A DNA stretch of 64,000 bases from JAAFIP01 sp043766985 (lineage in GTDB: Bacteria > Pseudomonadota > Gammaproteobacteria > Burkholderiales > Burkholderiaceae_C): positions 1-64,000 of the forward strand of contig JAYUHM010000101.1 of NCBI GenBank assembly GCA_043766985.1, given 5' to 3'. The position numbers and the translations under genes were made by a program. Shown here piece after piece: positions 36,201-44,123 of the stretch (positions within the stretch are counted from its first letter, which is position 1; each line of letters starts with the position of its first letter). The notes beneath the pieces were generated by a model that had not been told where the DNA came from, searched no databases, and saw only the letters and a list, made by a program, of their open reading frames with translations.

Positions 36201-36720
36201 CTAAAAAATCTTCAAACGCTTCGCCCAGCTCGGTTTGTGCTTTGCTAGGGTGTGCGGCTAATGCCCAGAAGGCAGCTTCGTTGGGGGCCAAGCTAAAGCG
36301 CTCTAATGTGACGCGCTGGCCGTTGCGCTCACCCAGCAGTAGCCAGTCGCGCAGGTTGGTGACCAGCACCAGCTTGTATCTGTCCCAGTATTTGGTAATT
36401 TGCCCTGTTGTGGCGGTGTCATCTACGGGCTCTGCGGGGGCTTTAACCTCTATGACTCCGCGTGAGGGTTTGCCCAAGTCTTTGGTTTCACCGGTCTTGC
36501 GGTCAAATTGGTCTGCTGTGAACAGCCCGCCATCCGGGTTGCCAGCACCAAGATTTTTGAGTTGCATGACACAACGCACGCTGGGTTTGAGGGTGTGGCC
36601 CACTCCGTCAAGCAGGTTGTTAAGTGCGGTGTAGTACGAGGTTTCTTTGGTTCCACCGCCGGTGCTTTGTACGCCGCGTACTGAATTGAGAAAAACTTCT
36701 AGCTGGTGCGATTTTTTCAT
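33247..36720 (-). CDS. single-chain restriction nuclease / N6-adenine methyltransferase (type IIG or ISP-like)
   Basis: 1157 residues. An N-terminal PD-(D/E)xK-like nuclease (Asp63 in NPDGGLF, Glu91 and Lys93 in VIEVKAP) is followed by a helical region and an N6-adenine methyltransferase: motif I DPCCGTGAYL at 391, motif IV ILGNPPYDAYG at 520. The C-terminal part (RFPFRPFDTRWAYYT, VYDFTIGGYQIIKKWLS) resembles the specificity region of type ISP enzymes, but the helicase of type ISP is absent. It would methylate one DNA strand context and cleave unmethylated DNA. The middle (about 34.0-35.1 kb) is visibly less GC-rich than the flanks, a sign of transfer. It is first in an overlapping three-gene operon with a HipA-like kinase and a HIRAN protein. 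Confidence 0.88.
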   Translation of the reverse strand: MKKSHQLEVFLNSVRGVQSTGGGTKETSYYTALNNLLDGVGHTLKPSVRCVMQLKNLGAGNPDGGLFTADQFDRKTGETKDLGKPSRGVIEVKAPAEPVDDTATTGQITKYWDRYKLVLVTNLRDWLLLGERNGQRVTLERFSLAPNEAAFWALAAHPSKAQTELGEAFEDFLGRVLLHNAPLADPKDLAALLASYAREARHRVEHATDAAAKQLEALQQSLESSLGVTFSADEGGHFFRSTLVQTLFYGVFSAWVLRREQAAPGQILGPFDWKSVAHSLNVPMIAALFGQLSQPAKLKALNLTEVLDWAADALNRVDQSAFFKTFESTRSIQYFYEPFLAAFDPKLRKSLGVWYTPEEIVRYQVARVDQVLQSELGLPDGLADPNVVVLDPCCGTGAYLVEVLRVIADKLKAQGADALAAHQLKLAATTRLFGFELLPAPYVVAHLQIGLLLRQLGAPLGVNADGTDERAGVFLTNALTGWEPAKDPKTQIPLYPEFELERDAADQVKQTQKIIVILGNPPYDAYGGVALGEEQDLVTPYKEGLIKKWGIKKFNLDDLYVRFFRLAERRIAEQSTRGVVCYISNFSYVSEPSFVVLREHLANNFNNIWIDNLNGDSRETGKTTPSGLPDPSVFSTPYNKEGIRKGTAVALLVKNLPVDQITQTAKSAGDVKQPETRVLYRDWWGVKKREDLLKSLNEPKRDMQYSVASPTASNRHSLRPLDVSSAYGSWPTLAELSQAYMQGMDEDRGLDLIDIDKATLVERIKIYHDPASTERMLAEACPGLSRSSAAFVPTKARIKAIEIGYRPEWIVRFPFRPFDTRWAYYTPAGNVWKRSRPQLWLAKTHGESFLISRPSGVAKPEGVPMLWSKQVFARDSMRGHGVAFAGQNVLDCLDQDDTQGDLLEKVTDRSTANLSSFARTYLIALGSPDPDTHRDTAELIWMHALAIGYSPAYLSDNVDGIRENWPRIPLPASRETLLASAALGRQVAALLDTETAVPGVTSGTIRDELKTIAVVSRMGGGALTPAEFALTAGWGSGGQGSITMPGKGKTEPRARAPDEHSAGFGAEPTLDVYLNATAYWKNIPQPVYDFTIGGYQIIKKWLSYREQRVLGRAMTMGEIMEVTAMARRLAALVLLQPKLDENYRSVAAATWAFSREA

Positions 36721-36834
36721 TCTTTCAGTCTTTTGTGTTTTGGTATATCAATATGTTAAACCGTTTGCAACAGTCAACCCCTGAAAGATCAATTTCTATG
36801 CCGTGGCGTATCCTTCGAATCCTAGATTTAAAAG

Positions 36835-36889
36835 CATTTAAGGCCTCCAGCCCAATATATAGTTGCACAAGTAGCTATTAAATAGATAG
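36835..36889 (-). repeat. dispersed repeat overlapping the priA stop
   Basis: Reverse copy: AGCCCAATATATAGTTGCAC, then AAGTAGCTATTAAATAGATAG. The last codons and the stop of priA lie inside it. The rest of the 157-bp gap up to the restriction gene start has nothing else I can name. Confidence 0.75.
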
Positions 36890-39139
36890 TGGATCAACAT
36901 CCATCGCCCAGCGAATCAAGCCCTGCACTTTCGTGGCGCGCAGCACGGGTTGCCATGATGACAAAAACTTTTGCAAGGCTGCGCGGGACTGCGACTCGAC
37001 CAGCATTTGGGCACGCTCTACGTTGGCGATGCGTTGGATGGCCATGGGCAGGCAGGGGTACAGGGTGACGTGCTCAAAGGCGGCGACACTGCTGGCTGGG
37101 TCGGCGGCCGCATCACTAGCGGCTTGCAAAAACGCCTGCGCGGCCTCTTGGGTGCGGGCCTCGGCGCGGATCAGGGCTTGGTAGCTCATGGGCGGCAGGC
37201 CCGCCTGCGCGCGCTCGCGCAACTGCTGCGCGGCAAAGCCGGGGTAGTCGTGCGCTTTGAGCGATGCAAACAAGGGGTGGTCGGGGTGCTGGGTTTGCAC
37301 CCACATCTGCGCGCCGGCCAGCGCTGCGTCGCGCCCGGCGCGGCCTGCGGCTTGCATCAGCAGGCTAAACAAACGCTCGGGTGCGCGAAAGTCGCTGCTG
37401 TACAGCGCGCTGTCGGGGTTGATGGCCGCCACCAAGGTGATGCGCCGAAAGTCGTGGCCCTTGGCGATCATCTGCGTGCCCACCAACACATCCACGTGGC
37501 CGCTGTGCACATTGGCCAACTGCTGTTCCAGCGAGCCTTTCAGGCGTGTGGTGTCGGCGTCCATGCGGGCGATGACGGCGGGGCTGCCGTCGGGACGTTT
37601 TAAGAATTCACCGTCTTTTGCCGCAGCAAGCTCGTCACCGGGGCTGACGTACTGGATGCCCAAGGCATGCGCCAATTGCTCTTCCAGCTTTTCGGTGCCA
37701 CGGCCTACGGGCGCGATGTCGATGTTGCCGCACTCGGGGCAGGCGCGGGGCACGCGGTCGGTGGTGCCGCAGTGGTGGCAGCGCAGGGTACGGTCGATTT
37801 TGTGGAACACGCGGTAGGCGCTGCAATGGGGGCAGTCCGACTTCCACTCGCACGCGCCGCAGGCCAGCACGGGGGCGTAGCCACGGCGGTTTAAAAAGAT
37901 GAGTGATTGCTCACCGCGTGCAATGCGCTCTTGGATGGCAGCCAGCAGGGTGGCGGCGAACAAGGCTTTTTTGGGCGCCAGGCGCATGTCCACTACCCGC
38001 AGCGTGGCCGGTGCGCCGTCGCCCACGCGCTGGGGCATGTCCAGGCGCAGGTAGCGGCCTTGCTCGCAGCCGTGCCAGGTTTCCAGCGAAGGCGTGGCTG
38101 AGCCCAGCAGCACCCGGCAGGGCTCTAGGCTCGTGGGCGCTTGCTCTGTTTGCAGCTTGGCGCGCAGCACCGCCAGGTCGCGCGCGGAGTGGCGCGCGCC
38201 ATCCTGGCTTTTGTAGCTGGGGTCATGCTCTTCGTCCACCACAATCAGTTGCAAACCGGGCATGGACGCAAACACAGACATGCGCGTGCCCAGCACGATG
38301 CGCGCCTGGCCGGTGTGCGCTGCCAGCCAGCTTTTAAGGCGCTGCGCGGGCGTCATGCCGCTGTGCATCGCCACCACAGCCTGCGCGCCGTAAATGGGGC
38401 CGAAGCGCTCGTTAAAGCGGGCTTCTAGCTGCGGGGTGAGGTTGATCTCGGGCACCATCACCAGCACCTGCGCGTAGGGGCTGTTGGCCAGCACGCGCCC
38501 CGTGCAGCGCAGATACACCTCGGTCTTGCCGCTGCCGGTGGCGCCAAACAGCAAGGCGGGCTTGGGCGGCGTGTGGGGGGCGGCGGCATTATGTGCAAAA
38601 AATTGCTCAATAGCCCTAAGCTGCTGGATACTGGCTGCTACTGAATCTGCAGCATTCTCAGCACCATCGCTTGTAAGTGCCGTACCCGCATCTGTTGCAG
38701 ACTGTGTATGCGCGTGGGCCGCTGCCGGTGCTGGTGCGCTGCTGGTCAGTATTTTCTCGGCGCGCTTGGCGTGCAGTTTTTGCCTGCGGGCCAGTTGCTC
38801 GCCATTGATCTCGCGCAGTTGCGGCGGTAGGGCCGCCAGCGCTACCTCGCCGATGGCGCGCTGGTAGTAGCGCGCAGCAAACTCCACCAGGGCGCGCCAG
38901 GCGGTGTCTAGCGGCGCAATACCGTCCAGCACGGCGATGATGTCTTTGGTTTTAGCTTGCTGGTCGGCGGTTGCAGGTGCGTTGGCAGCCCCCCAAACGA
39001 TGCCCAGTAGCTCGCGCTTGCCCAGCGGCACACGCACCAAGCAGCCCGCCGCGAGCGGCTGCTCACTTCGATACGTCAGTACAGGTGCTACCCCGGCATG
39101 GGCGGGAGTGGCTACGACAACGGCAATCCAAAATACCAC
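36878..39139 (-). CDS. priA: primosomal replication restart helicase PriA
   Basis: 753 residues, GTG start at 39139. Motifs in order: Walker A LLFGATGSGKTEVYL, DEEHDPSYKSQ (motif II), SATPSLETW, eight zinc-binding Cys (CGACEWKSDCPHC, CHHCGTTDRVPRACPEC), VGTQMIAKGHDF and AAGRAGR. It restarts stalled forks by loading the primosome. Before Walker A there is a low-complexity Ala/Thr-rich insert of about 60 residues (SSAPAPAAAHAHTQ). The final codons come from the dispersed repeat at 36835-36889. Confidence 0.96.
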   Translation of the reverse strand: MVFWIAVVVATPAHAGVAPVLTYRSEQPLAAGCLVRVPLGKRELLGIVWGAANAPATADQQAKTKDIIAVLDGIAPLDTAWRALVEFAARYYQRAIGEVALAALPPQLREINGEQLARRQKLHAKRAEKILTSSAPAPAAAHAHTQSATDAGTALTSDGAENAADSVAASIQQLRAIEQFFAHNAAAPHTPPKPALLFGATGSGKTEVYLRCTGRVLANSPYAQVLVMVPEINLTPQLEARFNERFGPIYGAQAVVAMHSGMTPAQRLKSWLAAHTGQARIVLGTRMSVFASMPGLQLIVVDEEHDPSYKSQDGARHSARDLAVLRAKLQTEQAPTSLEPCRVLLGSATPSLETWHGCEQGRYLRLDMPQRVGDGAPATLRVVDMRLAPKKALFAATLLAAIQERIARGEQSLIFLNRRGYAPVLACGACEWKSDCPHCSAYRVFHKIDRTLRCHHCGTTDRVPRACPECGNIDIAPVGRGTEKLEEQLAHALGIQYVSPGDELAAAKDGEFLKRPDGSPAVIARMDADTTRLKGSLEQQLANVHSGHVDVLVGTQMIAKGHDFRRITLVAAINPDSALYSSDFRAPERLFSLLMQAAGRAGRDAALAGAQMWVQTQHPDHPLFASLKAHDYPGFAAQQLRERAQAGLPPMSYQALIRAEARTQEAAQAFLQAASDAAADPASSVAAFEHVTLYPCLPMAIQRIANVERAQMLVESQSRAALQKFLSSWQPVLRATKVQGLIRWAMDVDPLSI

Positions 39140-39495
39140 TTTTTAGCTCTAGTTCCTAAATTGCACTTGCAGAGAATAGCGTAAGTGCTTGATTTGTCAC
39201 GATAATGTCATCCATTCCACGAATCTGTGGATAACTTTGTTGATATCTACCCCTGACTGCGCGCGAGGCCTTGAAAGTAAAGGCTTTCACTACATTGCCT
39301 CTAAAAAAAGCAGATTTTAAAACCCTTATAAATCAATAACTTAGCGAAGCTACAGCATTGATAGCGATGGGCGCCCCGGCATGGTGATATTTTTGCAGTG
39401 CAACATCATTTTTGTGCATAAGTCAGGCGTGGTGCGGCGTTTTAGGACAATTTATGTGCTAGGCCGCGCCAGATATAGCGATGCCGGGCACCGGC
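39140..39495. other. 356-bp gap between priA and hemE with a DnaA-box match
   Basis: No open frame of note. It contains TGTGGATAA at 39226-39234, a perfect match to a DnaA box on the minus strand (TTATCCACA), and an AT-rich stretch (about 39300-39345). One box does not make an origin. A short GCCGG/CCGGC hairpin near 39483-39495 follows the hemE stop but lacks a T run. Confidence 0.4.
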
Positions 39496-40617
39496 CTAAG
39501 CGCTGGCCGCGCGCATGGCTTTGGACTGGCCATGCACCGCCGCCACCAAGGCTGCCACATGCTCGGGCGGGGTGTATTGGCTGATGCCGTGGCCCAAATT
39601 GAAGATATGCGTGCTGCCGGTACCTGCGCCCTGGTGCGGCGCACCAAAGGCTGCCAGCACCTTGCCCACCTCGGTTTCGATAGCGGCCGGGGGTGCAAAC
39701 AGCACATTGGGGTCAATATTACCTTGTAATGCTTTAGCATCCACACCGCGGCCGATTGTCGTGCGTGCGACTGTCAGGTTAACGGTCCAGTCCAGCCCCA
39801 GTACCTCGCAGGGCAGGCTCTTCATCTGCGCCAGCCAGGGCGCGCCGCCTTTGGTAAACACAATGCGCGGCACGATATTGCCCTGTGCATCATGGCGCTT
39901 GAGCTGCTCGAGCACGCGGCGGGTATAGGCCAGGCTAAATTCCTGAAAGGCCCCGTCGGCCAGCACGCCGCCCCAGCTGTCAAACACCATCACGGCCTGG
40001 GCGCCCGCGTCGATCTGCGCGTTCAGGTACTGCGCCACGGCGTCGGCGTTGATGGCAAGCATGTGGTGCATCAGGTCGGGGCGCGAATACAGCATGGTTT
40101 TTACCAAGCGGTAGTCGTCGCTGCCCGCGCCCTCCACCATGTAGCAGGCCAGCGTCCACGGGCTGCCGGAAAAGCCGATCAAGGGCACGCGGCTCTTGCC
40201 ATCCACCGTGAGGGCTTTGCGGATCGACGACACCGCGTCAAACACGTACTGCAGCTTGTGCATGTCGGGCACTTGCAGGGCCTTGACGGCGGCCTCGTCG
40301 CGCACCGGCCGGGCAAAGCGCGGGCCTTCGCCTTGCGCAAACGAGAGGCCCAGGCCCATGGCATCGGGCACGGTCAAAATATCGCTGAACAAAATGGCAG
40401 CGTCCAGCGGGTAGCGCTCTAGCGGCTGCAGGGTCACCTCGGTGGCGAAGTCGCGGTTGGTGGCCAGGCCCATAAAGCTGCCGGCCTTGGCGCGGGTGGC
40501 GACATACTCAGGCAGGTAGCGGCCGGCTTGGCGCATCAGCCAAACGGGGGTGTGGGGTGTAGCCAGGCCCAGGCAGGCCTGCAAAAAGGTGGGGTTGTGG
40601 AGGTGGTCAAAACGCAT
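39496..40617 (-). CDS. hemE: uroporphyrinogen decarboxylase
   Basis: 373 residues, the normal length. Signatures: PVWLMRQAGRYLPEY near the N-terminus, ILFSDILTVPDAMGLGL, GFSGSPWTLACYMVEG and the C-terminal NLGHGISQYTPPEHV. It removes four acetate carboxyl groups from uroporphyrinogen III to give coproporphyrinogen III in haem synthesis. Confidence 0.97.
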   Translation of the reverse strand: MRFDHLHNPTFLQACLGLATPHTPVWLMRQAGRYLPEYVATRAKAGSFMGLATNRDFATEVTLQPLERYPLDAAILFSDILTVPDAMGLGLSFAQGEGPRFARPVRDEAAVKALQVPDMHKLQYVFDAVSSIRKALTVDGKSRVPLIGFSGSPWTLACYMVEGAGSDDYRLVKTMLYSRPDLMHHMLAINADAVAQYLNAQIDAGAQAVMVFDSWGGVLADGAFQEFSLAYTRRVLEQLKRHDAQGNIVPRIVFTKGGAPWLAQMKSLPCEVLGLDWTVNLTVARTTIGRGVDAKALQGNIDPNVLFAPPAAIETEVGKVLAAFGAPHQGAGTGSTHIFNLGHGISQYTPPEHVAALVAAVHGQSKAMRAASA

Positions 40618-40662
40618 AGGGGCATTATCCCCTGTGCGTGGGCTAGGAGCTTGATTGCTTGG

Positions 40663-41130
40663 TCAAACCGATACTCGTGGCGCCTGGGCACCGCCTGCAC
40701 GCAACCAGGCCAGGTGCTCCAGCTTGATGCACAGGTCTTGCACTACCACCAGCCCGGCGGCGCGGGCCTTGGCGGCGGCGGCGTCGTGCACCACGCCCAG
40801 TTGCAGCCACAGTGATTTGGCACCAATGGCTATGGCGTCGTCTGCCAGCGCGGGCACGGCGTCGCTGCGGCGAAACACGTCCACCATGTCAATGGTGCAG
40901 TCTCGGGCGGCCTCCTGCAAACTGGCATAGCAGCGCTGGCCCAGTATCTGCGGGGTATTTGATGCTGCCACGATAGGGTTAACAGGCACGATGCGGTAGC
41001 CATGAGATTGCAAATACTGCGCCACCTCATGGCTGTCGCGCTCGGGTTTGGGGCTGCAACCGACGATGGCGATGGTGCGGGTGGTTTGCAGCAAGTGGGC
41101 GATGCCGACGGCGGTGACGCTAGGGTTCAT
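40663..41130 (-). CDS. CoA-binding (YccU-like) protein
   Basis: About 155 residues from the ATG at 41130. A Rossmann-like CoA-binding domain: TIAIVGCSPKPERDSHEVAQ, then HGYRIVPVNP, IDMVDVFRRSDAVP and LWLQLGVV. The late Cys in VVVQDLCIKLEH is conserved in this family. Function unknown. Confidence 0.85.
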   Translation of the reverse strand: MNPSVTAVGIAHLLQTTRTIAIVGCSPKPERDSHEVAQYLQSHGYRIVPVNPIVAASNTPQILGQRCYASLQEAARDCTIDMVDVFRRSDAVPALADDAIAIGAKSLWLQLGVVHDAAAAKARAAGLVVVQDLCIKLEHLAWLRAGGAQAPRVSV

Positions 41131-41173
41131 AGCGCAAGGATAGCGCAAACCAGCGCGTCACCCCGATCACGAA

Positions 41174-41800
41174 TTAAAGCGAACTCTTGTACTTCACAGA
41201 ACACCCATAGGGCCGGGTTTGCGCATTGCTCAGGGGTTTGCCCGCCAGCACCTCGCCCAGGCCTTGCTTGACGTAGTTGGTAGCCGTTTTGATGTCGGCC
41301 GGGTTGGCGCTGGCGATGCTGTCGATGCCACCGGCGTAGACCACATTGCCCTGCGGGTTGATGATATACATGTGCGGCGTAGTGCGGGCGGCGTACTGCT
41401 GGCCGATGCTGCCGCTCTCGTCCATCAGGGTGTGGGTGGTGGCCGCCTTTTGCTCGCCCATCCAGGCCTGCAACTGGGCGGGGCTTAGGTAGTCGCCGTG
41501 GCTGGTTTCGGTGGAGTTGACGGCCAGCCAGACCACGCCTTTGCTGGCGGCGTCTTTTTGCGTGGCCTGCATATTGCCTGCGCCGTAGTGTTTGCGCACA
41601 TAGGGGCAGCCCGGGTTAACCCACTCCAGCACCACGGTTTTGCCTTTGAAGTCGGCCAGATTGACGGTTTTGCCGGCCGTGTCTTTGGCGCTGAACTCGG
41701 GGGCTTTTTGGCCTACCGTGGCCGCAGCGTCGGCGTTGGCAGCGATTAAAAGCGCAGCGCTAGCGGCGGCGGCGGTGAGGACGATGTAGCGACGTTGCAT
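41174..41800 (-). CDS. exported thioredoxin-like (redoxin) protein
   Basis: About 208 residues from the ATG at 41800, with a signal peptide ending ADAAATVG. The redoxin core has VGQKAPEFSAKD, VVLEWVNPGCPYVRKHY and TPHMYIINPQG. Only one Cys is present in the active-site motif (GCPYV), with a second near the C-terminus (YGCSVKY), as in the AhpC/TSA-like family rather than a CxxC thioredoxin. It precedes nothing in common transcription except that the DsbD-like reductase gene lies upstream on the same strand, a plausible electron donor. Confidence 0.82.
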   Translation of the reverse strand: MQRRYIVLTAAAASAALLIAANADAAATVGQKAPEFSAKDTAGKTVNLADFKGKTVVLEWVNPGCPYVRKHYGAGNMQATQKDAASKGVVWLAVNSTETSHGDYLSPAQLQAWMGEQKAATTHTLMDESGSIGQQYAARTTPHMYIINPQGNVVYAGGIDSIASANPADIKTATNYVKQGLGEVLAGKPLSNAQTRPYGCSVKYKSSL

Positions 41801-41887
41801 GGCAAAACTCCTGTCGTTCGTACGGGAAAGGGAAAAACCTGTACCTGCCGCTACGACATTCAAAATGCCGCGCAGTTCCCGAGACGG

Positions 41888-44089
41888 CTAAAGTTTAGCG
41901 ATGGCCGCACGTACATCGGTAACAGAGAGTATTTCCGACATGATGACAGGGGCACTGCCGGGTTTGTACAGCACGTAGACGGGCACACCCTGGCGGCCCA
42001 GGGCGCTGAGGGCCTCGGTGATGGCCGGGTCGCGGCGGGTCCAGTCGGCGCGCAGTAGCTGCACTTTTTTGGCGTTGAAGTCGGCCAAAACTTTTGCATT
42101 GTTCAAGGTGGTTTTTTTGTTCAGCTGGCAGGTCACGCACCAGGCGGCCGTAAAGTCAACAAACACAGGCTGGCCTTGGGCCAGCACCTGGTCTACCTTG
42201 CCGGGCTGCCAGGCTTGCCAGCCGTTGGCCAACGGTGCAGCGCTGGCGCTTTCAGGCAGGTTTTGTGTAAGGTATTGGCCAGCAGCCCAATAGAGCATAG
42301 CACAAGCTGCTAGCGATAATGTAGCAACCACCGTGCGGGCACGCCCGCGCAGCGTTAGTGCCCACACCAGCATGCTCAGTCCCACCAGCAGCAGCAGCAA
42401 GGCACCCGCGCCGTCAATACCGGTTTGCTGGCCCAGCACCCACACCAGCCACACCACGGTGGCCAACATGGGGAAGGCCATGGCTTTTTTGAACACGTCC
42501 ATCCACGCGCCGGGGCGCGGCAGTAGGTGGGCAACAAAGGGCACCCAGGTGGCGGCCAAATACGGCAGCGCCATGCCTATGCCTAAAGTAGCAAACACCG
42601 CCAGCGCCTGCCAGGCCGGCAAACCCAGTGCAAAGCCCAGCGACGCGCCCATGAACGGCGCGGTGCAGGGCGAGGCAACGGCCACCGCCAGCACGCCCGA
42701 CAAAAACGCATCTACCTGCGGGTTGTGGGCCCGCACCGTAGCCACACTGGAGGGCAGCACGTTGGCAAACTCAAACACGCCCATCAGGTTCAAACCGATC
42801 ACGGTAAACAACGCTGCCAAGGCGGCTATCACCCAAGGCGACTGCAACTGAAAACCCCAGCCCAGCGCCTCACCGCCCGCGCGCAGCGCCAGCATCAGGC
42901 CGCCCAGGGCCATAAAGCTCAGCACCACGCCGGCGGTGTAGGCCACGCCGTTGGTGATGCGGGCGCGCCGGTCATGCGCATGCTGCGCAAAACCCATTAC
43001 CTTGATAGCCAGAACCGGGAAGACGCAGGGCATGAGGTTCAAAATCATGCCGCCGAGCAGCGCCAACAGCAGGGCGGGCAGCAGGCCCATCGCGCCAGGC
43101 GATGCGCCCGACGCATCCACCGGTGCGCGCTGGCTGGCGGCGTTGGCTTTGAGCGCTGCCTCCAGCTCGGGCGACACTTGCGCGGCGGCCGCCACCGCTG
43201 GCCAGTCGCCCAGCACCTGCGCCTCGGCGCGGTAAGCCTCTTTGCCATCCTCGGTGGCCAGCACCACGGGCATCAGGCGCGGGCTGGCACTGCGCTGGAT
43301 GGATAAGGGCATCACCGCCGTCCATACCGCGCCCTTCCAGGCCTGCGTCCAGTCGGTGCCTAGCGCGGCGGCGTTGTGCAGCACCTCAGGGGTTTCGGGG
43401 TACAGCGCCAGGGTTTTGCCGCGCAGCGTTACCGGCAGGTGCTGGATACTGAACTCCAGCTTGTCGCCCGCAATGCGCGCGGTGCTGCTAACGCCCTCCA
43501 GGCTGGCAGGCACGTTGCGCGGGCTGGCCGCCTTGGCGGCTTCAAAAGCCGGTGCGCTTAAAGCAGTTGAGCCCTTGACCGGGATTTTGATAGCGAACTC
43601 GCCTTCCTCAGGGATGCATTCTTTTTTGCACACCAGCCAGACGGCTTTCAGTTTGACGTCCAGCTCGCTGCTGAGCACCCCAGGTTGGAACAGCTGGCTG
43701 ATCTCCAGCGGCACCGGCAGCAGTACCGCGCCCTCGTAGCCGTAGTTGGCCAGGCTGCCAATGGGGATTTTCTTGGGCGTAGGCCATTGCACCTCACCAG
43801 TGCTCACGCCTGCTGGCAGCGTCCACTGCAGCTCGGTCGGCTGGCCCGAGTCGCCCGAGTTCTTCCAGTAGGTATGCCACTCGGGTTTATGGGTAATTTG
43901 CAGGCCCACCAGCACTTGCTTGCCCGGCCCCACGCCGTCCGGCGCATAGGCCAGCAGCTCGGCTTTGACCTGCGGTGTGGTAACTACGGTTTTAGCGGTA
44001 GATGAGGGGAGGTTTTGGGCACTAGCCCAATGGAACATAGCACAAGCAGCTATTAAACTTGTAGCGAAAAAATGTCTGCGTAAATTCAT
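41888..44089 (-). CDS. dsbD: DsbD-like thiol:disulfide interchange protein
   Basis: About 733 residues; ATG at 44089 (a TTG at 44116 is less likely). Signal peptide SLIAACAMFHWASAQ, then a periplasmic DsbC/DsbD N-like domain (KPEWHTYWKNSGDSGQP, VWLVCKKECIPEE), eight membrane helices of the CcdA type (MPCVFPVLAIKVMGFA, ASPCTAPFMGASLGFAL) and a C-terminal thioredoxin domain (FVDFTAAWCVTCQLNKK). It moves electrons from cytoplasmic thioredoxin to periplasmic partners. Both the signal peptide (44021-44066) and a later membrane segment (42281-42326) are encoded by copies of the dispersed repeat. hsdR ends 34 bp upstream. Confidence 0.9.
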   Translation of the reverse strand: MNLRRHFFATSLIAACAMFHWASAQNLPSSTAKTVVTTPQVKAELLAYAPDGVGPGKQVLVGLQITHKPEWHTYWKNSGDSGQPTELQWTLPAGVSTGEVQWPTPKKIPIGSLANYGYEGAVLLPVPLEISQLFQPGVLSSELDVKLKAVWLVCKKECIPEEGEFAIKIPVKGSTALSAPAFEAAKAASPRNVPASLEGVSSTARIAGDKLEFSIQHLPVTLRGKTLALYPETPEVLHNAAALGTDWTQAWKGAVWTAVMPLSIQRSASPRLMPVVLATEDGKEAYRAEAQVLGDWPAVAAAAQVSPELEAALKANAASQRAPVDASGASPGAMGLLPALLLALLGGMILNLMPCVFPVLAIKVMGFAQHAHDRRARITNGVAYTAGVVLSFMALGGLMLALRAGGEALGWGFQLQSPWVIAALAALFTVIGLNLMGVFEFANVLPSSVATVRAHNPQVDAFLSGVLAVAVASPCTAPFMGASLGFALGLPAWQALAVFATLGIGMALPYLAATWVPFVAHLLPRPGAWMDVFKKAMAFPMLATVVWLVWVLGQQTGIDGAGALLLLLVGLSMLVWALTLRGRARTVVATLSLAACAMLYWAAGQYLTQNLPESASAAPLANGWQAWQPGKVDQVLAQGQPVFVDFTAAWCVTCQLNKKTTLNNAKVLADFNAKKVQLLRADWTRRDPAITEALSALGRQGVPVYVLYKPGSAPVIMSEILSVTDVRAAIAKL
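42281..42326 (-). repeat. dispersed repeat, copy in dsbD membrane segment
   Basis: Reverse copy: AGCCCAATAGAGCATAGCAC, then AAGCTGCTAGCGATAATG. In dsbD it encodes LSLAACAMLYWAAGQ, part of the last membrane helix before the thioredoxin domain. Confidence 0.8.
44021..44066 (-). repeat. dispersed repeat encoding the dsbD signal peptide
   Basis: Reverse copy: TAGCCCAATGGAACATAGC, then ACAAGCAGCTATTAAACTTG. In dsbD it encodes TSLIAACAMFHWASA, i.e. the hydrophobic core and cleavage region. Confidence 0.82.
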
Positions 44090-44123
44090 ATGTACTTGAG
44101 CCAAGATAAGAGTCAATGGTTCC

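Noticed and set aside
36878..36900. Frameshift or truncation at the priA 3' end
   Set aside because: The stop lies inside a repeat, but the conserved PriA C-terminus (GLIRWAMDVDPLS) is complete.
38590..38660. A further copy of the dispersed repeat in priA
   Set aside because: CTCAATAGCCCTAAGCTGC has some of the words but not in the right order or spacing.
39226..39234. Chromosomal origin of replication
   Set aside because: Only one DnaA box match, no dnaA, dnaN, gidA or parAB genes, and no box cluster.
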